Of a stretch of DNA of 47,111 nt, positions 33,807 to 42,457 are shown piece by piece; within the stretch, counting starts at the first letter, position 1; each line of letters opens with the position of its first letter. Source of the DNA: Nocardia takedensis NBRC 100417 (lineage in GTDB: Bacteria; Actinomycetota; Actinomycetes; Mycobacteriales; Mycobacteriaceae). The translations under genes and the position numbers were made by a program. Under the pieces are notes generated by a model. That model was not told where the DNA came from. It worked only from the letters and a program-made list of their open reading frames with translations, and did not search any database. Location of the stretch: assembly GCF_000308695.1 (NCBI RefSeq), contig NZ_BAGG01000254.1, positions 1 through 47,111 of the forward strand. Direction: 5' to 3'.

Positions 33807-34157
33807 AACACTTCCGGCCTATCAAGATCGAATCTTCTCCGGATAAAGCGGAACCGCACTTCGGCAGAACGGATTACGGAAACAGCAGTGGGTTTACCAC
33901 GTCAGGAATCAGCGGGAAGGAACGGTCATGCCAGAGTCGGCCGCGAAACCGATCCGATGCTGTTCGACCACCAACACGGCCTAGGCACCCTCGCGGTAGA
34001 CGGTCATCCAATGACCGCTCGGTCAACGATCCGCACGGAATCGTGCATACACCCTTTGCGGCCCTGACCTGCTATTTACGGACGCGGTGTGTAAACTATG
34101 CACCGCAGCGTGTACTGCATTGCTGCGTTGCTGCACCGAGGTTTCCTCGGGAATGCG
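33807..34157. other. Gene-free stretch
   Basis: No gene seen. It contains GCGGTG/CACCGC inverted arms around TAAACT at 34085-34107, which could be an operator or the -10 box of a short RNA ending at the hairpin 34158-34189. Confidence 0.35.
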
Positions 34158-34189
34158 CGGAGCCCCCGACCTGCCAGTCGAGGGCTCCG
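34158..34189 (-). terminator. Hairpin terminator
   Basis: A 13-bp stem with one mismatch (34158-34170 with 34177-34189) lies 28 bp beyond the stop of the small gene at 34217-34432. Confidence 0.65.
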
Positions 34190-34216
34190 ACAAGGTGGTT
34201 CTGACCGGTCTAGCAG

Positions 34217-34432
34217 CTAGATCAGAGCCTGTATCACCATGACGACCGCCGCCAGCACCCGCTCCAACGGGTCGGCGGCGGTCACGGTATGCCAGTCGAC
34301 CTGGCTACCCCACTGCCACACCGTCCTGACGGTACGCACGAGCGCAACCACTTGGACGACCCACTGGACGAACCGCTTGAGGCGGCGACAGTCCTTCTTC
34401 TTTTCTTCCTTCTTCTCTGTGGGCTCAGCCAT
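34217..34432 (-). CDS. Small Lys-rich, hydrophobic peptide
   Basis: A 71-residue protein. The first 20 residues are highly charged (EKKEEKKKDCRR). They are followed by FVQWVVQVVALVRTVRTVWQW and a second hydrophobic helix at the C-terminus (LAAVVMVIQALI). ATG 34432 has GGAGG five bases upstream. The build suggests a membrane-active or membrane-associated peptide. The function is unknown, and a toxin-like role is only a possibility. Confidence 0.65.
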   Translation of the reverse strand: MAEPTEKKEEKKKDCRRLKRFVQWVVQVVALVRTVRTVWQWGSQVDWHTVTAADPLERVLAAVVMVIQALI

Positions 34433-34704
34433 ACGGCCTCCAGCACCTATCGATCCCTCGCGAGATCAGTGAGCCAGACCATGACTCCTGGGCACGGCAC
34501 ATTCTTCGTGACGGGCAGAGAAGCACCGAGCGTGACGACTGCTCAGGTCCTCCCCACTCGCCACGCGATCCGCGGCGGCCGAGGCCGGTGAGTGATCACC
34601 GGAAATCCACGACCAGATCATATGCGAACCCGCGACACCAGCGGACGAAGGTGCGGAGCGAAATCGCCGCCGCACGGCGATTTCTCACAACCGCAGCGGC
34701 TTAC

Positions 34705-35472
34705 TCAGGACATTCGAGCGCCAGCTCGCACCCGGTATTTGGGGTCGACGTGGTTGTCATAGCCCTCGGTGTACATCCACCTCATGAAGTCGTTGATGGT
34801 GGTCCGGCACCATCTTGCGCAGGTTGGAGAATTTTGCAGCGAGGCCGGTACCGATCGCCCGCTTGATCCGGGCTGCCAGTTCTTCGGCCGATAAGCGAAG
34901 TTGAGCATCTTGTCCTCGACCGGATCCCAGACCCGCTGCTAAGGCTCGCCACTGGCGTTGTCGGAGAATCGATCGGTTCTCCGACACCCGACCCGAGACG
35001 CGGAACTCCCAGGTCGCGTCCTCCAGCACGGCGTCGGAGAAAGGCGTCGGAAGATCGCGAGTTTCTACCGGTCCCGACCACGGTCCGGACCGGTCGTGCG
35101 TCCCCACCCGTCGACCTCCCACCACGTACCGCGGTCGTTGTCGCGGACGGCCTCGGTGGGAGAGGACTCGGGGCCCAAGACTGTCGGGTGCAGGGCGGCG
35201 TGGATCTCGCGGGCCCGACGGGCGACCTTCTCCTGTCGGACCCGCCGCGCGCGATCGGCCGCGGCGGTGAGAAGAGACCGGGCGTGATGGCCGATCTCGC
35301 GCAGGGCCTCACGACGGGCGGGAGCCAGGTCGCGGGTGGCGTCAGCGAGGTCCTGCTCGAGCCGTTCGAGTTCCTCGCGCAGTTCAGCGATCCGGTCGAC
35401 ACTGGGATCATCGCCGAGCTTCCTGGCGTCGGCGATGACCAGTTTGTAGCGCTTCTCGAAGTCGAGCATCAC
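34705..35472 (-). pseudogene. Frameshifted hypothetical gene
   Basis: Three reading frames carry consecutive parts of what looks like one protein. Frame one runs from GTG 35472/ATG 35469 with a clear coiled coil (IAELREELERLEQDLADATR) to about 35070. Frame two runs from about 35080 to 34810 (FSDAVLEDATWEF, LSAEELAARIKRAIGTGL). Frame three runs from about 34815 to 34705 (TINDFMRWMYTEGYDNHVD). Two single-base shifts would restore one product of about 255 residues. There is a GGGGGG ribosome-like stretch before the start and a 17-bp palindrome at 35488-35504. Sequencing error or programmed shifting are alternatives to real decay. Confidence 0.6.
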
Positions 35473-35487
35473 GGTCCCCCCGAGGTT

Positions 35488-35504
35488 GATGAACGTGGTT
35501 CATC
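35488..35504. promoter_or_regulatory. Palindromic operator-like site
   Basis: GATGAAC-GTG-GTTCATC, a perfect 7-3-7 palindrome 16 bp upstream of the broken gene's start. The surrounding 35473-35739 has no gene. Confidence 0.5.
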
Positions 35505-35739
35505 CAACGGTATGCGCCCCAGTGGATTCGAGGAACCTCATCGAACGACCTCGATGGTTTCCCGCGAGCAGTGCGACTCCGCCGGAACCTCATCGCGACG
35601 CCCGCTGGGCGGGGTCCTAACCTTCTGATCCGTAGTCGGGTGTGTCAGGCGGTCGAGTGGTCGCAGAGCCTGTTTGGCCCGCGGACACGCCGACGCGTTG
35701 GATTAGGAAAGGTCCAGACCTCGGGCGGATCATGAGCCC

Positions 35740-36978
35740 ATGACGCGCCGCAAAGGCCACCCACCCGCGTTTCGCCGATTGATGGAGGAAGCGAAGCGGA
35801 ACGCTGCGGGATCGCCGCCACGTAAGCATCACCTCGTACCTGGTTCTTATCTGCAACGGTGGGCGGAGCCGGACGGTAAGGGACGCAGTGAAGTTCGTGT
35901 CACCGAGGTGGACGAACACCGCAGCTACTGCGTCGCGCCTAAGAAAGCCGCCCGCGAAACCGATTTCTACCGACTCGAACACCCCGACATCGACCCGGAC
36001 ACGTTACCGCCACTGCTGTTCGAGACCTACCTCAGCAAGATCGAAGGCCACGCGGTGCAGGCAATCGATGGCCTGATCCGGCACGGCGACACACGCGAAC
36101 TCGGCGCCGAGACGTTCGTGCTGTTCGCCATGTATCTCGGACTGACCGCGACCCGCGGGCGGGAGTTCAGAACCCGGGCACACCAGATACTCACGGACGG
36201 CTACAAGCTCCTGTACGCCGATGTCAGCGATAAGACGATCGTGCAGAAACTGCGTGATCATGGCATGGAACCCACCGACGAACTGATCGCTCAGCATCGC
36301 GCGTTCCTGGACGGTCTCCAGACCGGCGAAATCGTTGCGCGAATAGAGGATGCCCAGTTGGTCCTTCAGTCGGCCGAGATGGCCGAAGACGTTGCCGAGC
36401 GATTCGTTCACCGCGAATGGCTGGTCTACGAGACGCCGCCGATCCTGGTGACGTGCGACGAGCCGGTCGTCCGGGTCGCCGGGCCGGGCGCGCCGCGCGG
36501 CGAAAGAAGCGGAGTCGAATCGAGCGGTGCGGTCCTGTTCCCGCTGGACCCCTCCCACCTTCTCGTCATGTTTCACCCCGACATGGCTCCACGAGGGCCG
36601 CTGGTGCTCGATCACACCGAGACAGCAGAGATCAATCAGGAGATCATCGCGGGGTCGACGCGGTGGGCTTTCGAGCGTCCCCGGCGCAAAGTCGCTGAGC
36701 GCCTCACCGTTCCGCCGCTGCCGCCTGAGGCGATGAAGACCGAAGGTCCACTCGCACAGGTCGAAGGTGCCAAGGGAGATCTGTACCGCCAGTACGCGCC
36801 GACGCGATGGCAGGACGATCCGCACGCACCCCCGTGGCCGGTGGCGCGGTGGTGGCCCGGCTGGTCCGCCCACCAGTACCCGAGTCTGGCGAACCTCGGT
36901 CACAACGGACGAGTGGCGTACAACCCCGAGCCGGAGCCTTGGCGACCGCCGCGAAAGAAGAAGCGGCGCCGTCGATGA
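35740..36978 (+). CDS. DUF4238 protein
   Basis: A 412-residue soluble protein. PRKHHLVPGSYLQRWAEPDG at about 28-47 is the DUF4238 signature (HH...P..YL..W/F), followed by YCVAPKKAARETDFYRLE, also typical. ETPPILVTCDEPVV at about 230-243 and VLFPLDPSHLLVMF at about 267-280 fit the family's conserved core. The C-terminal 20 residues are extremely basic (RPPRKKKRRRR), which may bind nucleic acid. DUF4238 proteins are scattered in bacterial accessory regions and their activity is not established; nearby defence-like genes suggest a similar role here. Confidence 0.8.
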   Translation: MTRRKGHPPAFRRLMEEAKRNAAGSPPRKHHLVPGSYLQRWAEPDGKGRSEVRVTEVDEHRSYCVAPKKAARETDFYRLEHPDIDPDTLPPLLFETYLSKIEGHAVQAIDGLIRHGDTRELGAETFVLFAMYLGLTATRGREFRTRAHQILTDGYKLLYADVSDKTIVQKLRDHGMEPTDELIAQHRAFLDGLQTGEIVARIEDAQLVLQSAEMAEDVAERFVHREWLVYETPPILVTCDEPVVRVAGPGAPRGERSGVESSGAVLFPLDPSHLLVMFHPDMAPRGPLVLDHTETAEINQEIIAGSTRWAFERPRRKVAERLTVPPLPPEAMKTEGPLAQVEGAKGDLYRQYAPTRWQDDPHAPPWPVARWWPGWSAHQYPSLANLGHNGRVAYNPEPEPWRPPRKKKRRRR

Positions 36979-37138
36979 TCGTGCCGCTGACGGCGAACAG
37001 GAGCCTGCACGGGATGTGGTAGTGGACCGACCGATCCAGCAGCCCGTTCGGCTTCCATTATCGCTGGCGGTGGCGGCGTCCATCCGGTTGGGTGGTGACA
37101 GAATCACCACCAGGTCGCTGCGAACTAAACCGCGATTC

Positions 37139-37168
37139 GTGTTCGGAAATCGACCGCTTTCTGAACGA
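37139..37168. other. Recombinase crossover-like site A
   Basis: GTTCGGAAA (37141-37149), an eight-base spacer and TTTCTGAAC (37158-37166) form an imperfect inverted repeat. It matches the site at 38733-38762 at 24 of 30 positions, in the same orientation, and lies about 75 bp upstream of the pentapeptide-repeat gene. Confidence 0.55.
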
Positions 37169-37230
37169 CTCGATCGCTTCGGCCGGGTGGTGGTCTGGCG
37201 GGCTACTGGGTGGTAGGACGCGGGATCGCG

Positions 37231-37236
37231 CAGAAT
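37231..37236 (+). promoter_or_regulatory. -10 box of pentapeptide-repeat gene
   Basis: CAGAAT lies six bases before ATG 37243, the same spacing as other probable leaderless genes in the window. Confidence 0.4.
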
Positions 37237-37242
37237 CGTGCG

Positions 37243-38721
37243 ATGGCCGGGAGGGTGAGCGCGGTTCGCGCGCAGGCACGTACGAAATCCGCCACGCTGC
37301 GCGCGCGACTGAGCGCGGACTCCCGCGCGGCGATCGGGCGCCGCGCCGGACGGATCCGACTACTGCCCGCGGTCCTGCTAGCCCTGACCGCTGGGCTCGG
37401 TGTGGCGGCCGCCGCGTACGGGTTCCTGCGCTGGATCACCCCGGTCGACGCGAGCAAGGGTGCCGCCGAGATCGACATCACCCGCGTCGCGTTGACCGTC
37501 GTCGCCGGCGTCGGCGGCGTCGTTGCCCTGGTCATCGCCTACCGGCGTCAGCGAGACCTCGAACAGTCACGGTTCGTCGAACGCTTCGGCGCCGCCGCCG
37601 CGCAACTCGGCGCGACCGATGTCGCGGTCCGGATCGCGGGGGTGTACGCGATGGCCGGTGTCGCCGATGAATCCGAGGGCACGCGCCGCCAGCAGTGCAT
37701 CGACGTCCTCTGCGGCTACCTGCGCCTGCCCTACGACGCGGAGCACGGTGCCAGTGGCCGCACGAAACTCGTGGTCAAAGCCCCCCGCGTAGAACGCGGG
37801 CGCGTTCGTGGAGAGACTGAGGAACACGTCGAGTATCGGCAGAACGATCGAGAAGTCCGTGCCACCATCGTTCGCGTCATAGCTGACCATCTGCGTCCGA
37901 AGGCTGACTACAGTTGGTCCGCGAGCAACTTCGACTTCCGGACCGCACATCTCGAAGACGTCGATCTGAGCAACACCACCTTCGCCGGTGACGCCAGGTT
38001 CGTCGGGGCAACCTTTTCCGGCCGCACTGAGTTCGCCAACACCACCTTCTCCGGCACTGCCGAGTTCGACGAGGCGATCTTCTCCGGCGACACCCGGTTC
38101 GTCGGGGCGTCCTTCGCTGGCACCACCCAGTTCGACAAGGTGACCTTCTCCGGCGCCATCCGGTTCAGCGGGGCAACGTTCGCTGGCGATGCCTGGTTCT
38201 ACAAGGCGACTTTCGCTGGCGACACCTGGTTCAGCGAGACGACCTTCGCTGGCGACAACACCTGGTTCAGCAGAGCGACCTTCTCCGGTGCCACCCGGTT
38301 CGACAGGGCGGCCTTCGCTGGCACCGCCCGGTTCAGCGGGGCAACCTTCGCTGGCGAGGCATGGTTCGCCAAGGCAACCTTCGCTGGCGAGGCATGGTTC
38401 GACAAGGCGACCTTCGCTGGCACCGCCCGGTTCAGCAGGGCAACCTTCGCTGACGACACCTGGTTCGACGAGGCGACCTTTTCCGGCGACACCTGGTTCG
38501 ACAGGGCGGCCTTCGCTGGCGACACCCGGTTCGACGAGGCGACCTTCTTCGGCAGTGTCCGCTTCGTAGGTGTGGAATTTGGCGCCGCGGCCGTCAGCTT
38601 CGTCAACCCCAAGCAGTGGGGTCCTCCGGCACCGATGTTCGACTGGGGTCACGATGTCAGCCAGAAGCCTGTCAATATCGAGCCGCAGGACTGGCCACCC
38701 ACCGTTTCGACGACCTCATAG
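37243..38721 (+). CDS. Membrane-anchored pentapeptide-like repeat protein
   Basis: A 492-residue protein. Two membrane helices lie near residues 45-63 and 83-102, followed by a cytoplasmic helical segment (FVERFGAAAAQLG, AMAGVADESEGTRRQQCIDVLCGYLR), common to a family of actinomycete pentapeptide proteins. From about 235 to 440 there are about 18 ten-residue units of the type ATFAGDTWFD, a tandem pentapeptide_3-like beta-helix. One unit has an extra residue (AGDNTWF). It would form a rigid beta-helix rod held at the membrane. Related folds mimic DNA or act as effectors, but no specific role can be assigned. The gene lies between two recombinase-like sites. Confidence 0.82.
   Translation: MAGRVSAVRAQARTKSATLRARLSADSRAAIGRRAGRIRLLPAVLLALTAGLGVAAAAYGFLRWITPVDASKGAAEIDITRVALTVVAGVGGVVALVIAYRRQRDLEQSRFVERFGAAAAQLGATDVAVRIAGVYAMAGVADESEGTRRQQCIDVLCGYLRLPYDAEHGASGRTKLVVKAPRVERGRVRGETEEHVEYRQNDREVRATIVRVIADHLRPKADYSWSASNFDFRTAHLEDVDLSNTTFAGDARFVGATFSGRTEFANTTFSGTAEFDEAIFSGDTRFVGASFAGTTQFDKVTFSGAIRFSGATFAGDAWFYKATFAGDTWFSETTFAGDNTWFSRATFSGATRFDRAAFAGTARFSGATFAGEAWFAKATFAGEAWFDKATFAGTARFSRATFADDTWFDEATFSGDTWFDRAAFAGDTRFDEATFFGSVRFVGVEFGAAAVSFVNPKQWGPPAPMFDWGHDVSQKPVNIEPQDWPPTVSTTS
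37977..38570. repeat. Tandem 30-bp coding repeats
   Basis: About 18 head-to-tail units of about 30 bp, each starting near ACCTTC(G/T)CTGGCGACACC, encode the ten-residue repeats. One unit is 33 bp. High similarity between neighbours predicts copy-number changes by slippage or recombination. Confidence 0.85.
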
Positions 38722-38732
38722 TCTCTCGGCTC

Positions 38733-38762
38733 GTGTTCGGGAATCGTTCGTTTCCCGAACAC
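38733..38762. other. Recombinase crossover-like site B
   Basis: GTTCGGGAA (38735-38743), eight bases, TTCCCGAAC (38752-38760): perfect 9-bp arms. It lies just after the pentapeptide gene and about 120 bp before the resolvase gene, so it is a good candidate for subsite I of a res site. Confidence 0.65.
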
Positions 38763-38804
38763 CCCGGCGCGCCGCTGGCGGTGAGTGAGGACTCGCAGGA
38801 GCGG

Positions 38805-38868
38805 GTGTTCGGAAACCCGTTCGGAAACCGGTAGGCTCCCACCCGGTTGTCGAACACGTTTTCCGAAC
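38805..38868. other. Accessory res-like half-sites
   Basis: GTTCGGAAAC occurs at 38807 and 38819 in direct orientation, and TTTTCCGAAC at 38859-38868 in inverse orientation. Together with site B they make a multi-subsite res region directly upstream of the resolvase. Confidence 0.6.
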
Positions 38869-38884
38869 GGGCGGAGTGGGTTTC

Positions 38885-39451
38885 ATGGCGTTGGTCGGTC
38901 TGGTCCGGGTGAGTACGAGTCGGCAGGAGACCGCGCGCCAGCACGACGACCTCGACCCGATCTGCGTGAAGGTCTTCGAGGAGAAGATCAGCGGCAGCCT
39001 GAAACTCGCCGACCGGCCGGGGTTGCAGGCCGCGCTGGACTACATGCGCCCCGGCGACATGCTCACCGTCCAGGAAGCCGACCGCCTCGGGCGCAACCTC
39101 CTCGAAGGGTTGATCGTCCTCAACGACCTGTTCCAACAAGGCATCCAGGTGAAGATCCTGGCCGGGATCGCCGCGGGCGAGCACACCGAACGCAGCCTCA
39201 TCCTCGACCTGGCCCTCGCCCTGGCCGAGGACCGGCGCCGCGACATCGTCCGCAAAACCCGCGACGGACTCGACGCCGCCGCCCGCCGCGGCCGCCGCGG
39301 CGGGCGACCCACCGTCATCGACGACGACAAACGACGCGCCATCCTCGCCCGCCGCGCCGAAGGCCAATCCCTGCGCGAGATCGCCCGCGGTGTCGGCGTC
39401 AGCCTCGCCGTCGTTCATGGCGAGGTAAGTACTGCTCAAGCCGGAGGTTGA
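38885..39451 (+). CDS. Serine resolvase / invertase
   Basis: A 188-residue small serine recombinase. The catalytic serine is in GLVRVSTSRQE at about residue 10. The central ADRLGRNLLEGL and ERSLILDLALALAEDRRRDIVRKTRDGL at about 60-130 are the family core. GRRGGRPTVI leads into a C-terminal helix-turn-helix (SLREIARGVGVSLAVVHGEV). ATG 38885 was chosen because the catalytic domain begins immediately. It resolves dimers or acts on the GTTCGGAA sites upstream. The 3' end overlaps the convergent gene by 16 bases. Confidence 0.92.
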   Translation: MALVGLVRVSTSRQETARQHDDLDPICVKVFEEKISGSLKLADRPGLQAALDYMRPGDMLTVQEADRLGRNLLEGLIVLNDLFQQGIQVKILAGIAAGEHTERSLILDLALALAEDRRRDIVRKTRDGLDAAARRGRRGGRPTVIDDDKRRAILARRAEGQSLREIARGVGVSLAVVHGEVSTAQAGG

Positions 39452-39455
39452 GCAG
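39432..39455. terminator. Hairpin over two convergent stop codons
   Basis: CTGCTCAA (39432-39439) pairs with TTGAGCAG (39448-39455). The stop codons of both the resolvase and the convergent gene lie inside it. Confidence 0.55.
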
Positions 39456-40236
39456 ACCGCTCAAGCTGAGCCTCATCGATCCACCTAGCGAACAGGCTCC
39501 ACGCTGCCAGACGCTCTAGCGCAGTCTGATCGTCGAGTTCGATCTGATCGTTCGGGAGGTGTCCGACCGGGTTGCGGATAGCGGCGAAACACCCTGAGCC
39601 GAACTCTCTGGCACCATTGACCATCGACTTGGCTGTCTGGGCATCCTCGATATGTGGGAAGCGGAGCCGAGATTTACCCGGCTCAGCGGGATCGTTGGAG
39701 AATGCCTGTTTGACCAGGTGGGCGTCTGCGACGTCTCGCCGCCCGACCTTCGATTGAAGCATCGAGTTGACGGCTTTGGCTGCGGCGAACACAGCTTCGT
39801 GACGGTGGCCTGTGCTCCATTGCGGGGCTGCGGCTTGCCAGATGAGGTGGTGGAGCGAACTGGCCGCGATCTGCGGCGAGCTGTCCATCCCACCAAGCAT
39901 CTTCGTGGTGTGCTCGTGCACTTGAATCCTGGCGATCAGGCTCTTGATTGCTTCCAGCAGGTATGTGTAGCGGTAACCGCGACCGTCCGTCGGATGTTCC
40001 TCTCTCCACTGCGGGTACAACCGGTCCAAGATCATGCGAACCTGCTCCACGACGAAGTAGGCATCATCGGCACCGCTGGCCGGGCGCATCTGCCTTTCCG
40101 AAAATGACCTGGGACTGGCCGCGCGGTGGACGAGGTCCTCATGCGAGGGCGAGAGCTGCCGCACTGCCTCCTCGAGCGTTTCTCGGACACTCCAAATGTC
40201 GACGCCTGCAAGGTTCACGGCCTCATGATCGCTCAT
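39436..40236 (-). CDS. TIGR02391-family (Ymh-like) protein
   Basis: A 266-residue protein. The C-terminal half has the family pattern: GHRHEAVFAAAKAVNSML, then KQAFS, QTAKSMVNGAREFGSGCFAA and IRNPVGH. The last block (IRNPVGH) resembles the R-x-H-like motif of HEPN folds. The N-terminal half is helical. Proteins of this family occur in defence and mobile regions; their activity is not firmly known. It starts at ATG 40236; TATAAC about 26 bp upstream may be its -10 box. Confidence 0.75.
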   Translation of the reverse strand: MSDHEAVNLAGVDIWSVRETLEEAVRQLSPSHEDLVHRAASPRSFSERQMRPASGADDAYFVVEQVRMILDRLYPQWREEHPTDGRGYRYTYLLEAIKSLIARIQVHEHTTKMLGGMDSSPQIAASSLHHLIWQAAAPQWSTGHRHEAVFAAAKAVNSMLQSKVGRRDVADAHLVKQAFSNDPAEPGKSRLRFPHIEDAQTAKSMVNGAREFGSGCFAAIRNPVGHLPNDQIELDDQTALERLAAWSLFARWIDEAQLERSAQPPA

Positions 40237-40594
40237 CCTGGCGTGTACACGACAGCGGTTATACGGCTGGCCTGCGGAAACAAGTTGGCGTGGCGGATGT
40301 CTCGTAAAGGATCGACTCTCCAGACATCGCGACGATCACCACGGACCTCGTCAGTCGTTGTCGGGTACGGCGTGGCGGTGTCCTGGCGGTAGTTCCAGCC
40401 ACACCGGCGTGCGATTATGTACGGCAGGAACCTGGGCAGCCGCGGGGAATTGGCGTCTTCCCCATCGCTGTGGTGTTCAGCCGGGACACCTTATCGCTGC
40501 GAGGCTGCGCCGCCCGCCGCCGCTTCGAGAGTCGCGGCTGCGTTTCGCATGCCCAAACTCAGCCTCGGCTCTCTCTGAACAAGAGAGACGGAAG
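40237..40594. other. Gene-free stretch
   Basis: No gene supported. It holds the presumed promoter of the minus-strand gene (TATAAC near 40259-40264) and the leader of the small membrane gene at 40595. Nothing else stands out. Confidence 0.4.
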
Positions 40595-40798
40595 ATGGAC
40601 CTCCCAGGTACAACAATCGCTTTGATCTGTGTTGCGGTCGCACTCTTTGGTTCGCTGTCGGGAGTCGTGATCGGGGCGCTGTCCAAGAAGAGCAACCCCA
40701 CCGATCTCGCCGCAGCCATCATGCGTGGACTGCTGACGACCGGTGCCGCGATCGTCGGAACGTTCGCGGTGATAGGAGTGCTGGTGCTGTTGGCCTGA
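40595..40798 (+). CDS. Small two-helix membrane protein
   Basis: A 67-residue protein with helices at about 6-28 (IALICVAVALFGSLSGVVIG) and 46-67, joined by a SKKSNPTDLAAAIMRG loop. The architecture is like the protein at 14429-14620. GAGAGACGGAAG precedes ATG 40595. A strong terminator follows. Function unknown. Confidence 0.68.
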   Translation: MDLPGTTIALICVAVALFGSLSGVVIGALSKKSNPTDLAAAIMRGLLTTGAAIVGTFAVIGVLVLLA

Positions 40799-40821
40799 TC
40801 AACGGCCGCCGCCCCACAGCC

Positions 40822-40863
40822 AAAAAGAGGGACCCGCGCGGTGTGGTGCGGGTCCCTCTTTTT
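40822..40863. terminator. Classical intrinsic terminator, bidirectional
   Basis: A perfect 16-bp stem (40822-40837 with 40848-40863) has A-run and T-run flanks, so it works in both directions between genes ending at 40798 and 40880. Confidence 0.93.
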
Positions 40864-40879
40864 GTTCTCTGTCAGATGC

Positions 40880-41911
40880 TCAGCTGGCGAGGGCGGCTTT
40901 CCAGAGTGGTAGTTCCTGCCATCCGGCGGGGAATCCCATCTCGATCTCCTGCCGGATGGTGAAGTCGGCGAAGGTGTTCTGGACGAGGTGGGCGATTTTG
41001 CGGGTCCAGGTGTGGCCGGGTGAGGTGGTGTTCAGCAGGAACGTGATGAGGCAGATCGTGCCGTAGACCGACTCGAACTGGTCCGGTGGCAGGCCATCGA
41101 AGCCGGGCAGGTGTTTGAGCGTGGGTGTGCCGACCGGGGTGAGCTGCCGGTTCCACAGGCGCCCATGGTGGGCGCAGATGTTGCGCACGATGCTCAGGTG
41201 CAGCAGCCAGCTGGCCAGGGGAGGATTGCGGTTCCACCGCTTGTGGTCGCGCACGCGGCTGGACTTGCTCTGGGCGGGATCGGGGGCAGGGCGCCGGATG
41301 CCGAACCAATCCATGATCTGCGCCTGATTGGGAGCAGTCAGCCCGGCGAAGAGTTTGCTCAGGTCGGCGAAGTCGAGGACGTCGGTCAACACCCAGATCG
41401 GGATCATTCCGCCGTAGTTGTTGATGTGGTGCACGACGGCTTGGTCGTTGCTGTCGGCTGCGCGCTTGACTCGCCGTTTGGCGAGATCGAGCCACTTGTC
41501 GTGGTTGCTGAGTTTCTCTCCTGCCGCGGGCGTGCAGAACTCGGGACGGAACAGGGTCGCGTCGTTGTAGGAGAGCGGGTCGTGGCCTCCCAGCGTGTGG
41601 CCGGTCTGGCTGCGCAGGGCGACCTCGACGCGCTCCAGGCCGCTGAGGATGAGGGTCTTGAGGTGTCGGTCGAACTCGTAGAGCGCGACCACCTCACGGA
41701 AGCTGGTGCCGAGGACGAAGGTGTCGAGCCGCTTGGCGGGGGTGGTGGGGTCTTTGGCCCGGAAGGGGTAGGAGTAGCCGCTTAGCCGGTAGTAGCCGAC
41801 TGCTGATAGCCATCGCTTCGCCTCATCTGTCGGCTCGATCGTCATCCCGCGAACGGCCAGCAGGGCTACCTGATCATCGATGGACAGGAACGGTTTGAGA
41901 GGCGTGCTCAT
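40880..41911 (-). CDS. Abi-family (Abi_2 / AbiD-AbiF type) abortive infection protein
   Basis: A 343-residue protein. YYRLSGYSYPFR at about 41-52, ALYEFDRHLKTLILSGLERVEVALRS at about 79-104 and RNICAHHGRLWNRQL at about 264-278 are the conserved blocks of the Abi_2 family, the last one a HEPN-like RxxxxH. Members block phage growth, probably as RNases, but the mechanism is not known for this one. TATATG six bases before ATG 41911 suggests a leaderless mRNA; two in-frame codons upstream would add little. It stands alone between terminators. Confidence 0.88.
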   Translation of the reverse strand: MSTPLKPFLSIDDQVALLAVRGMTIEPTDEAKRWLSAVGYYRLSGYSYPFRAKDPTTPAKRLDTFVLGTSFREVVALYEFDRHLKTLILSGLERVEVALRSQTGHTLGGHDPLSYNDATLFRPEFCTPAAGEKLSNHDKWLDLAKRRVKRAADSNDQAVVHHINNYGGMIPIWVLTDVLDFADLSKLFAGLTAPNQAQIMDWFGIRRPAPDPAQSKSSRVRDHKRWNRNPPLASWLLHLSIVRNICAHHGRLWNRQLTPVGTPTLKHLPGFDGLPPDQFESVYGTICLITFLLNTTSPGHTWTRKIAHLVQNTFADFTIRQEIEMGFPAGWQELPLWKAALAS

Positions 41912-42261
41912 ACCCCACATATAAATCCGGCCCGCTCCCGGGTTACCGAGGCGGGCCGAACGATTGTCATCAGTGTAGGGGACAGTGGCACGCCTAAGCA
42001 AACACTTCTTGCAGGCGTGTCAGCGGTGCTGGTGAGAGGGGTGAGCGTCACCTCTGACAGCCCTCTGAAGGCTCCTCCTTGCCTGAGTCTGTAGCCAGAG
42101 AAGGAAGCAACCCAGGCCATAGTGACGAGGCGACCTGGGGTGTCGAGGCAGCCCAGGGGACAGATTTGCATCCTCTTCAGCTAATCTTGTGGACGACGCC
42201 TTTTCGGCTGGTTGACGCGGTCCCTCCACGTGGGGGGCTGATCAACTGGAGAGGAGGTGTT
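41912..42261. other. Gene-free stretch
   Basis: No gene supported. It contains the minus-strand -10 box TATATG at 41918-41923, a plus-strand TAATCT at 42182-42187, and a weak stem (GTTGA 42211-42215 with TCAAC 42242-42246) just before the 40-residue peptide gene. Confidence 0.4.
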
Positions 42262-42384
42262 ATGCCGGAGCAGAAGCCCCGCAACCCGCGGGAGGACTGG
42301 AAGAACCGGGTGGCGAAGTGGGGTCCGTTGTGCCTCGCACTCGCCCGCTGGCTCAAGGACGGCATAGATCAACTGCTCGGTTGA
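42262..42384 (+). CDS. 40-residue amphipathic peptide
   Basis: A very small gene with an excellent ribosome site (GAGGAGG, six to seven bases before ATG). The peptide starts polar and basic (PEQKPRNPREDWKNR) and ends with WGPLCLALARWLKDGIDQLL, an amphipathic helix with tryptophans. It is followed by a run of hairpins (42458-42703). It could be a membrane-active peptide or part of an RNA-controlled unit, but the function is unknown. Confidence 0.55.
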   Translation: MPEQKPRNPREDWKNRVAKWGPLCLALARWLKDGIDQLLG

Positions 42385-42457
42385 CGGACCGAGTCGAAGA
42401 TCGAGAGTCTGGCCCGTCAGCCGGACTTAGCAGGAAAGCACGACCCGCGAAAGCTGC

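Noticed and set aside
34098..34220. 40-codon frame starting right after TAAACT
   Set aside because: Its product is Arg/Ser-rich and runs through the terminator hairpin of the opposite gene. More likely non-coding.
38189..38612. Repetitive frames opposite and beside the pentapeptide repeats
   Set aside because: 30-bp repeats keep every frame open. Only the frame with the membrane helices and FAGD-type units fits a known fold.
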